From Lysobacteraceae bacterium (GTDB lineage: Bacteria; Pseudomonadota; Gammaproteobacteria; Xanthomonadales; Xanthomonadaceae), in NCBI GenBank assembly GCA_016789405.1, contig JAEUPQ010000011.1:124001-188000 (forward strand): a stretch of DNA of 64,000 nt. The letters are read 5' to 3'. The notes beneath the pieces were generated by a model. The model did not search any database. It saw only the letters and a program-made list of their open reading frames with translations, and was not told where the DNA came from. Made by a program: the position numbers and the translations under genes. Shown in pieces: positions 49,701-56,028 of this stretch. How positions within the stretch are numbered: the first letter of the stretch is position 1; each line of letters opens with the position of its first letter.

Positions 49701-52700
49701 AACTGTGTCTTCTCTTCGCGACCGAGCAGGCGCGTCACGCCGTCGGCGTTCTTCGCGTTGCCGACCAGGACAGCAGCGTCCGAGCGGCCATCGATGAATG
49801 CGGAGAGTGCGGAAATCAGGCCGCGGACACTGGCCGCGACGATCGCCATCCGATGTTCGAACGATCGCCGACCTTCCTGGAGCGTGAATGCGATATCGGC
49901 GGCATCGCGCTGCGGGTCGCGCTGCAGGTCGTCGCGGAGGCGACGTGCCATCTCGCGCAGTTGCTCCTCGGTCCTGGCGGACAGCGGGAAGACGTATTCG
50001 CCTGCATGCGCATGCTCCTGAACAGGCAGCCCATCGAAGGACTCGACCATGACATGCGCATTCGCACCGCCGGCGCCGAACGAACTGATGCCGGCGCGCA
50101 AGGGCAGGATGCGGCCATCGAGCGTCTTTGCAGCCCATGGTGCAAGCGACTGTTGCACCACGAATGGCGTTTCGGCGAAGTCGATGTGCGGATTCGGCCG
50201 CGCGGAATGCAGCGAAGGCACGAGCTGGCGATGACGGATCTGCAGCAGCGCCTTCGTGACCCCCACCACGCCGGCGGCCGCTTCCAGATGACCGATGTTG
50301 GTCTTGACCGAACCGATCGGACAGCTGCCCATCGGAACCGCGTCACGCTCGAATGCGGACGCCAGACCCGCGATCTCAATGGGGTCACCGAGTTCCGTGC
50401 CGGTGCCATGGGCTTCGATGTAACCGATCGTGCGCGCGTCGACTCCGGACCTGGCCAGTGCAGCGGCAACGAGATCGCCCTGCGCCTTGGGGTTCGGAAC
50501 GGTATAGCCGCTGGTGCGACCGCCATGGTTCACCATCGTGCCGCGGATGAGACCGTAGATCTGGTCGCGATCCTCGATCGCGCGTGACAGCGGTTTCAGA
50601 TACAGGGCACCGACGCCCTCGCCGGCAACATAGCCATTCGCACCTTCGCCGAATGCGCGGCACAGGCCATCCGGCGACAGCGCGCCACCGCCATGATTGA
50701 TATCGAACTTGTGCTGGTGGAGATCGAGATTCACACCGCCGACGATCGCACTGGAACAGTCGCCGTTCCGGATCGCCTCGCAGGCGAGGTGGAGAGCGGT
50801 CAGGCTGGAGGAGCATGCCGTGTCGACGGTCATGCTCGGACCACTGAAATTCATCCAGTACGAGACGCGATTGGAGATGCTCCACAGGAAGGAATTCGAG
50901 TTCAGGTCGCGTCCGACCAGCTTCTGCTCGGCACCGACCATCTGGTACATCGCCCAGACCGCACCGACGAACACGCCCACGTCACGGCTGGCGGGATCCT
51001 GCGCCAGCATGTCGGGATGGTAACCCGCGTCCTCGAGCGTTTCCCACGCGACCTCGAGGAACAGGCGCTCCTGCGGATCGAGCACTTCGGCTTCGCGAGG
51101 GGAAATGTTGAAGAACAGCGAGTCGAAACGGTCGATCGCGTCGATGAAGCCGCCGCGATAGCTGCGCGTGAACGGATGCTTCAACCGCTTGTCAAGCCGT
51201 TCCTGCGGCAGGTCGGTGATCGCGTCGCGCCCGTCCCGCAGCAGTTCCCAGAATTCGACGACGCCATGCGCCCCCGGGTAACGACCGCCGATGCCCACGA
51301 CCGCAATCTCTTGTTCGTTTCGTGCCCGGCGCGCAGCCGGCTCGGCATGCATCGACATCGATCCTGTCTCCATTGCCGCGACGGGAACATCCTTGTGGAA
51401 TGACTGTGCGCCCATGACCGTCGCATCTGCATTCACAGCATCCTGCACGACCACGGATTCGGCTGTTCGAGCAGCAACAGGGTCGGTGACGGCCGCTGTC
51501 GTACTGCGATGCCAGCGCGAGACGGCATGGGCGGCGTGCAGGTCGCCCACGGTCGGAATACCCGACACGGGGGCGAGCTCGGGCACATCCCGCATCTCCC
51601 GCACGGCCCGGATCAATCGCGCGACCAGATCGTCGACTTCGGCCGGTTCCAGTCCGACGGGAAGGGCAAGGCGCACGCAGCCGTTGAGGCGCGTGCCCGA
51701 CTGCATGCCGACGCTGTGCGCCCCGGCTCGAATGCCGGTCGCGAGATACAACCAGGCCACGAACGATGGCACCGGATGTGGCAGTGCCGAAAAGACGGGC
51801 ATGGCCAAGACATCGACCAGCACGCAATGACCACCGACTGGCGAGAGCACCGGCAATCCCTCGGCGCGCAGCGCTTCCCACAGCCCTCTTGCCGATTCCA
51901 TGCGACGGCGGCAACGACTTTCGATCTGCCCGGCCTGGCGGAGCGCCAGGGCAACCAGTCGACGCTCGATGACATCCAGGCCGCCGCCATCTTCATCCAG
52001 AATCCGCTGGAATCTCTCGGCGAGATCGGCATCGTCAGTCGCGATGATGCCGCCACGATCGATGCAGAAATCCTTGCACAGGCTCGCGTAGACCACGTCG
52101 CCCAGCTTGAGCGTCTCGCGAACGACATCCCAGGTCTTTCGTCCGGCATCTTCTACACGCTGGTCGATCAGCTGCATCGCGTTCTCGACGACGCGGGTGG
52201 CGTCGATCACCAGCGGGATGCGATGCGGGGCAAGCAGTTCGCGCACGGCGCGCAGATGTTCGTTCGACACCGCGGACCCACCTGCGGCGTTGTCGGCGAC
52301 CTCGATGCAGACAAAGGCGATCGCCGACGCATCGGCCGTCAAGAGCGAGCGCAACGCGTCGAGATCGATGCCCGCACGATCCGGAACATCCTGTCCGGCG
52401 AGCAAGGCCGGATGGATGATCTCGACCGGCTCGAAGCCCTTGTCGAGCAGATGGTACAGACCGGTCGGGAACAACAGGTTCTGCGGCACGCGTCCACGGC
52501 GCGGCCATGCCTTGCACATTACGTGCTCGGCGCTCCTTCCCGAGTCCGTCAGGATGAAATGGCGGAACGGGAACACTTCCGCGATCGCCGAGGAGACATC
52601 CACCGGATGCTGCAACTGCGCGCGCAGCCGCGCCATCATCGACGCCTGCGCGGGAAAATCCAGCTGGGCCCAGGAATCCGTCTTCAGGTCATGGTCGACG

Positions 52701-54394
52701 TCCGCGGACGACAGATTCATCGGATTGAAACCCGCAGCTTCGAGTGCATGCAGGCGTGGCGAATGCTGCGGAGACAGGACGTCCTGCGCTTTGGATTCGC
52801 GTGGCGGCGACATGGCCGGCTCGGCGCCGTCATTCGCACGTGGTACGGCGTGGTGTTCTGCGTCCGACGACTGCCGATCGGGATCGGCGATCATCATGAT
52901 GAGATCGAGCACGTTGTCCGCAGCAGAATCGACGACGGGCCGACAAAGATAGATCGTGCGGTTCTCCGGACGGAACTTGTTCTTGAACTGGAGGTTGCCC
53001 TCGTCGTTGAAGATGCCCTGGCTGTGGAGTGCGTCGAGCACGGCATCGACGGCCGGATCCGCGTGCTCCGAAGCTTCCAGCCGCACGCCGTAGGTGCCCC
53101 CGAGGCTGAGCAGGTCGCAGCCTTCTGCGGCCAGGGTTTCGATGATGCGGACGATCGCGAACTCCAACCCTCCCAATGGCATCTCGCGGGGGTAGAACTC
53201 GAGGTCCATGAGATAGCCGTTGAGCTCTCCGGACATCTTCGAGATCAGGATGACGTTCTGCAGTACGCCATCCAGGCGCGTCAGGAAGATCCTGTGCTGT
53301 GGATGCAGCGAACCGGCGAGGATCTCCTGGCGCACGATGTGGATCAGCGGATTGACCATCGGGCGGGCTTCGCACCATCGGTCGATGATCGATGCGATCT
53401 CGCGATCGACCAGGGGATCCGTGCCGCAGGCATATTCACGGGTATCGCAGGCGCCGGCCTTCTCGAACTTTCCGACCTGATAGCGCAGCCGGCGCATGGC
53501 GCCGCCTTCCAGGCTGAACGACTTGATGTCGTTGATGCGCTGGAGGATGCCGAACGGCGTCGCAGAAAACGAAACCCCGGCGATGTCGCTGACCGGGGCG
53601 TCCGTGAAGAAGTTCAGTTGCAGGCCATGGCGACGACAGTGCGCCAGCATCTCTTCGGCCACTTCGGCGAAGCAAGAGGCAGGACCGGTGTAGGCGTACA
53701 CCAGGATCGCGTTCGCGGAACGGCCGTAGTTGAAGTACCCACGTCTGGAGCTGCCCACGAAGAGATTCGGCGCAATGTTGCGCGTGCCCCGCGACACGCT
53801 GCCCTCGTTCCTGTACTGGTCGTAGAGAGAAGACAGGATGTCCCGCAGACCGTCATGCAGATCGACATCGCGTTCGAGGAGCAGCAGGGGCGCGGCAGGA
53901 TCGTCGGATCGGGCACAGGTCGTGGCCGCTGCGACGGCAGGCGAGACCGCAGGCGCTGCGTGCCGCACATGCGAGACCATGCGAGCTTCAGGCGCGATCG
54001 CCCCAGATGCGATCGGATCGCGCTCAGGCGGTGCTGCCGAAGGCGATCTTGTCACCGGTGTCAGAGGCTCTGCCCGGGATGTCTCGGGCAACGGCGCAGC
54101 CTTCGATTCGTCCGGCCCGGATCCGAACATGCCTGCCAATGTGCCGGCATGTCGCTGCACAAGCCATCCGGCCAATGCATCGACGTTGAAATTCTCGAAG
54201 AGCAAGGTCTTCGGCAATGCGCCGAAATCGGACTCGAGGCGCTTGATGATCTTCAGGACTCGAAAGGAATCGATTCCCAGCTCACCGAATGCCGTGGTGC
54301 CATCGAAATCCATCGTGAGCGCGGGTTGCGCGTCGACGAACAAAGCCTTGAGGTACGTTTCAGTCCTGTCCTGCAATCCAGCATCCGCCTGCAT
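43799..54394 (-). CDS. PKS A: ACP-DUF2156-PLP lyase-KS-DH-KR-ACP-KS-DH* trans-AT PKS
   Basis: 3,531 residues. Order by approximate residue: ACP (Ser43 in LGIDSF), DUF2156 domain (168-505), tryptophanase-like PLP domain (540-945, Lys774), KS (1030-1450, Cys1194 in DTACSSS, EAHGTG, NIGH), DH (1629-1900, intact HRVSGVPTLP and LDASMQ), KR (2168-2400, GGAGGLG, Ser-Tyr-Asn), ACP (~2471, GFDSIG), KS (2592-3010; ECHGTG and NIGH kept), and a final DH-like domain (3210-3450) whose first motif is altered to HARTLPP. There is no KR or ACP after it. The chosen ATG has AAGGAAAAGGT immediately upstream; another in-frame ATG is 18 codons earlier. The leading ACP has no KS of its own, so an upstream PKS ending in KS should precede it in the assembly line. 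Confidence 0.95.
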   Translation of the reverse strand: MQADAGLQDRTETYLKALFVDAQPALTMDFDGTTAFGELGIDSFRVLKIIKRLESDFGALPKTLLFENFNVDALAGWLVQRHAGTLAGMFGSGPDESKAAPLPETSRAEPLTPVTRSPSAAPPERDPIASGAIAPEARMVSHVRHAAPAVSPAVAAATTCARSDDPAAPLLLLERDVDLHDGLRDILSSLYDQYRNEGSVSRGTRNIAPNLFVGSSRRGYFNYGRSANAILVYAYTGPASCFAEVAEEMLAHCRRHGLQLNFFTDAPVSDIAGVSFSATPFGILQRINDIKSFSLEGGAMRRLRYQVGKFEKAGACDTREYACGTDPLVDREIASIIDRWCEARPMVNPLIHIVRQEILAGSLHPQHRIFLTRLDGVLQNVILISKMSGELNGYLMDLEFYPREMPLGGLEFAIVRIIETLAAEGCDLLSLGGTYGVRLEASEHADPAVDAVLDALHSQGIFNDEGNLQFKNKFRPENRTIYLCRPVVDSAADNVLDLIMMIADPDRQSSDAEHHAVPRANDGAEPAMSPPRESKAQDVLSPQHSPRLHALEAAGFNPMNLSSADVDHDLKTDSWAQLDFPAQASMMARLRAQLQHPVDVSSAIAEVFPFRHFILTDSGRSAEHVMCKAWPRRGRVPQNLLFPTGLYHLLDKGFEPVEIIHPALLAGQDVPDRAGIDLDALRSLLTADASAIAFVCIEVADNAAGGSAVSNEHLRAVRELLAPHRIPLVIDATRVVENAMQLIDQRVEDAGRKTWDVVRETLKLGDVVYASLCKDFCIDRGGIIATDDADLAERFQRILDEDGGGLDVIERRLVALALRQAGQIESRCRRRMESARGLWEALRAEGLPVLSPVGGHCVLVDVLAMPVFSALPHPVPSFVAWLYLATGIRAGAHSVGMQSGTRLNGCVRLALPVGLEPAEVDDLVARLIRAVREMRDVPELAPVSGIPTVGDLHAAHAVSRWHRSTTAAVTDPVAARTAESVVVQDAVNADATVMGAQSFHKDVPVAAMETGSMSMHAEPAARRARNEQEIAVVGIGGRYPGAHGVVEFWELLRDGRDAITDLPQERLDKRLKHPFTRSYRGGFIDAIDRFDSLFFNISPREAEVLDPQERLFLEVAWETLEDAGYHPDMLAQDPASRDVGVFVGAVWAMYQMVGAEQKLVGRDLNSNSFLWSISNRVSYWMNFSGPSMTVDTACSSSLTALHLACEAIRNGDCSSAIVGGVNLDLHQHKFDINHGGGALSPDGLCRAFGEGANGYVAGEGVGALYLKPLSRAIEDRDQIYGLIRGTMVNHGGRTSGYTVPNPKAQGDLVAAALARSGVDARTIGYIEAHGTGTELGDPIEIAGLASAFERDAVPMGSCPIGSVKTNIGHLEAAAGVVGVTKALLQIRHRQLVPSLHSARPNPHIDFAETPFVVQQSLAPWAAKTLDGRILPLRAGISSFGAGGANAHVMVESFDGLPVQEHAHAGEYVFPLSARTEEQLREMARRLRDDLQRDPQRDAADIAFTLQEGRRSFEHRMAIVAASVRGLISALSAFIDGRSDAAVLVGNAKNADGVTRLLGREEKTQFIALLAQSRDPRRLAQLWIDGLLSDCRGFLSVGRRISLPTYPFADKRHWIAPAHASDATIGARPGLHPLLDSNESTFQRQLFRKSFRASEFVLADHRVSGVPTLPGTAYLEMARIAGELATGRKVRRIRNITWISPLSAEGEAVTEAIVELRPVSGDAMFEVFAEDGAGQRRLFAQGKLVFSAEDPATAEDARIDVSEILGRSRKVLDRAAAYPLFETVGMSYGESFQLLQDVYRDGDSILGRLRVPDARMADFDAFVFHPCILDASMQAGVAGQLGDATGEMKVPYSIGEVEILHPLTRNCYSHVVKSEQRSQGSVSREHVTITDETGRVLARIRDAVGVALTAVHDKAPQAAATSASGPAAHAGQGADEVFEELRYVRAWKAGQKASAHAPRHLLLFDTDGHRAAHARARGVTTVLVLPGDTFDASADDTLRIDPREPSHAARLFDVLEERGIEPEDIAFAWNDAEAPDSPAALQSILDNGVLAFLHLVRAVVERKGTTRRTRIAYAWSVPEHVSAPQHEAIAGFIRTLRLEHPKCDAKAVELRGMAADAGMDALLAEFDPALQDDIVVRHGPQGREVRGLQPLAQDDSNQAAGQDAIFKEGGVYLITGGAGGLGMVFAEHLARTCKAKLVLVGRSPLSEALRERLDGLRALGAEPLYVAADVGQEAGAAQAVAAARDAFGRVHGIVHAAGTLRDSYLRKKTVAEMNDVFAPKVFGTCHLDALTRDDDLDFFVLFSSLAAVGGNAGQCDYAFANHYMDAFAEQRERQRAAGLRRGRTLSINWSLWAEGGMRLDEQTELFFRRTLGILPLETHVGLAALSSGLRTQEAQIAVLQGQRDKIELAWGLAKKPAVVGEAASAPVATTASAADGELRGKVVGSLSAIVMDMLKLSADDLSLDAILLDLGFDSIGLTTFANAINERYGLDINPVLFFEYPSINAISDVLVTEHADAVSAAHVTAGGPNKPAQAAAVAATKTAPVESSRGHELQSTGIDKGWSDGPHRTIQPTPAASAGTGGDFSRDRRFRDVPIAIVGMAGVMPQSDNVEAFWENLRDARNLVTEIPRDRWIWEEYDGNPVKEVNKSNSRWGGFLREVDKFDPLFFGITPREAEMMDPQQRIFIETVWSAIEDSGHKVSDLSGTRTGLFVGVSAKDYIDILAENQSSLDGFSASGNSHSILANRVSFLLNLRGPSAPLDTACSSSLIALHRAIESIHTGSCDMAIVGGVQVMLTPVGHISLSSAGMLSVDGKCKTFDKDANGYVRGEGSGAIFIKTLADALRDGNPIHAVVRATAENHGGRVTMLTAPNPKAQAELLFEAYEKGEVDPTTVGYIECHGTGTSLGDPIEIQALKKSFSDLYRKRGATPPVKPHCGLSSVKTNIGHLEPAAGIASLLKTLMAIRHRQIPALLHFETLNPYIDLDGSPFYIADRTTDWAAPRAADGTELPRIAGVSSFGWGGANAHVVLEEYRRPARIEPARETLPVVLSARNEARLKDYARVLLAHLRKHPELPFADLAYTLQVGRDPMEERLAVLAASTAELAGKLEGFLGGETRVEGVHRGKVSRYKRNDQGLSVLGGDDDVAARIPGWLKDRSHAQLATAWVDGAEVDWRILHATETASSPRRISLPTYPFARDRHWIEIKSTSRPGTAAVLHPLVHANTSTLDRHRYTTRFSGKELLLADHARTLPPAACMDIARTSIALANGATRDPADVVLTDMTWYEPCVANGAPLHVDVRPGRGGSITCEIYSQDDAAVMPRVTHAMVTAHHSAGTASKLDVHHLRALLREGQFDGARLDAAVDGLAPVRGPSLRSIREFHLGHRQALARLVPGMNDQGTTDGLHLPILLDGALQAAAILAGTANPPSSLTALRQFAPCAGEAYAWIRLGTGAETGQVRVDMDLIDSEGTIFMRMEGLAFDVPETIVAENDTAATEDFAAMLDALYRPAAVPGTTSPETADAAKAAFEKMLEEIL
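51560..53890 (-). other. DUF2156 (MprF-like GNAT) plus tryptophanase-like PLP lyase didomain within PKS A
   Basis: The DUF2156 part ends with GGLEFAIVRIIETLAAEGCDLLSLGG and NLQFKNKFRPENRTIYL split over two blocks, matching the C-terminal lysylphosphatidylglycerol-synthase fold that uses aminoacyl-tRNA in MprF. The next part follows tryptophanase and tyrosine phenol-lyase: LVIDATRVVENA, then TWDVVRETLKLGDVVYAS, Lys774 in CKDFCIDRGG, and TGIRAGAHSVGM near the C-terminus. The order ACP-DUF-PLP lyase resembles the DUF-SH didomain of leinamycin-type synthases, where a PLP lyase cleaves a C-S bond to leave a thiol. Sulfur chemistry here is inference. Confidence 0.75.
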
Positions 54395-54988
54395 TACCTT
54401 TTCCTTGATCTTCCATGACGGCGAACCGCCGTTTCCATCCACGACCACGATCCTGGTACTACTTCCGAGTACGCAGAGGCATCCCCAGATCTACGGATAC
54501 ATGCATTCAGACTGGACAGCCCGCTGATCTTCCTGACCGAATCAGGAACGTAATCCAATCCCTTGATGGGACACGGGGCGCTCATGACACAAGGATCCAC
54601 TCGCTTGCGACGGCAGCGAGCAAGGAATGATGGTCAAGGTGTCCGTCCATGGCGTAACAAACGCCGATGCTGCTGAGTTCCGCTTCCAGTGCGAAGTGAT
54701 CGCGCTCCCTGTTCCTTGGTGCAGAGTCAGGTTAACAATGGCTTGCAAAGACCGTCAACAGCATGCCGACGGCCGGAAAACGAAAACGTATACATGACTC
54801 GACTCCGAATGAATGCAACGCATGACTTTCTCACTCCGCGTACCAACGGGTTGTTACGCCTGCAACCATACGCGCACTCCTTGTCTTCGATGTGACAGCG
54901 GACCATCTCGGCATGACTGTCGCAAGTCACGACAGTCGGACATCGGCACGGACACGCCAAACTGGTACAGTGCGCGCCGGTCATTCGC
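54395..54988. promoter_or_regulatory. Divergent intergenic region between PKS A and the AT operon
   Basis: The 594 bases have no supported gene: short ORFs on both strands lack homology-like patterns and start signals. The region must hold the promoters of both the minus-strand PKS series and the plus-strand AT operon, but I find no confident -35/-10 pair. It is visibly richer in A/T than the flanking genes, with an A-rich tract at about 54776-54787. A dyad with GTACT/AGTAC arms lies at 54456-54472, about 62 bases before the PKS A start. Confidence 0.5.
54915..54937. promoter_or_regulatory. Perfect inverted repeat, candidate operator before the AT gene
   Basis: Eight-base arms GACTGTCG and CGACAGTC flank a 7-base spacer, centred about 63 bases upstream of the AT start. 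The size suits a dimeric regulator. It does not match the usual LuxR-type box, and no regulator gene is in the window. Confidence 0.4.
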
Positions 54989-55954
54989 ATGGATTCGAAG
55001 ATGGCAGTGCCAGGAACGGTGTTCATGTTCTCGGGCCAGGGCTCGCAGTACTTCCAGATGGGACGAGAGCTTTACGACAGGCACGCGGCATTCCGGTCAG
55101 CCGTTCGTCGGCTCGATGCAATGGCGCATGCCTTGCTCGGACGCTCCCCCATCGAAGAAGCGCATCGTGGCGAGAAGTCGCAGAACTTCGATCGTCTGCG
55201 CTACACGCACCCCGCGATCTTCATCATCGAACATGCGCTTGCCGAATGCCTGATGGCGGACGACATTGTCCCGGACATGACGCTCGGCGCGAGCCTGGGT
55301 ACCTTCGCAGCCGCTAGCACGGCCGGATTCATCGAACCGGAGCAGGCGCTGCGCACGATCATCGCGCAAGCCGAGGCCGTCGAAGCCAACTGCGAGCGAG
55401 GCGGCATGACGGCGATCGTCGACGATCCCGTGCTCTTCGAGGATCCATTCCTGCGCGACAGGACCACGTTGTCGGCAGTCAATTTCAATCGTCATTTCGT
55501 CGTCTCCGCCGGACCGGCCATCCTGGACGACGTCGAAGCGGAGCTGCGGAATCGAAGCGTGGTGCATCAAAGACTGGCCGTGCAGTACGCGTTCCATTCG
55601 CCCTGGATCGATCCCGCACGCGAAGAAGTCGACGCCCTGCTGCGTGCGCTGCACGTGACCAGCGGCCGGATGCCCATGGCCTGCTGCGCGTCCGCGACAG
55701 TGCACAGGAACGCATTCCCGAGCGACCACCTGTGGGACGTGGTTCGAAAGCCGATCCGATTCTCGGACACCATCACGCGTATCGAGGACGAAGGTCCATG
55801 GCGATACATCGACGTCGGCCCCTCAGGCACGCTCGCGACGTTCGCGAAATACGCAGTGCATCCGGATTCTCCCTCGACGACGAACGCAATCCTCACGCCC
55901 TTCGGACGGGACGTCAAGAACTACGAAGCATTGACGGGACGCAACGTGGCTTGA
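54989..55954 (+). CDS. Discrete malonyl-type acyltransferase (trans-AT)
   Basis: 321 residues, FabD-like and of normal length for a trans-acting AT. Motifs: MFSGQGSQ (13-20), the nucleophile Ser102 in LGASLG, and the catalytic His203 in AFHSPW. It should move a malonyl group from malonyl-CoA onto the ACPs of PKS A-D, none of which has an AT domain. It is the only AT in the window and heads a plus-strand operon divergent from the PKS genes. The usual His before the active Ser (GHSLG) is Ala here, which is seen in some trans-ATs. ATGs at 54989 and 55001 are both possible; GAAG lies before the second. An acyl hydrolase (proofreading) role is the alternative but is less likely for the sole AT. 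Confidence 0.9.
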   Translation: MDSKMAVPGTVFMFSGQGSQYFQMGRELYDRHAAFRSAVRRLDAMAHALLGRSPIEEAHRGEKSQNFDRLRYTHPAIFIIEHALAECLMADDIVPDMTLGASLGTFAAASTAGFIEPEQALRTIIAQAEAVEANCERGGMTAIVDDPVLFEDPFLRDRTTLSAVNFNRHFVVSAGPAILDDVEAELRNRSVVHQRLAVQYAFHSPWIDPAREEVDALLRALHVTSGRMPMACCASATVHRNAFPSDHLWDVVRKPIRFSDTITRIEDEGPWRYIDVGPSGTLATFAKYAVHPDSPSTTNAILTPFGRDVKNYEALTGRNVA

Positions 55955-56028
55955 AGTGATGCCGTCACGACAGACGCACCATCACGCCGTTCGCGAACAG
56001 CAGCTGGATGCTGCATGCAGGCATCGAC

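Noticed and set aside
43577..54418. Several 770-1,221-codon plus-strand frames opposite PKS A
   Set aside because: They interrupt each other, change frame and carry no domains; PKS A is continuous on the minus strand.
54780..54800. Possible -10 box around GTATAC
   Set aside because: No -35 element at acceptable spacing on either strand.
54449..54988. Short ORFs in the divergent intergenic region (66-99 codons)
   Set aside because: No start signals, no family resemblance, and Cys/Arg/Ser-rich composition unlike the neighbours.
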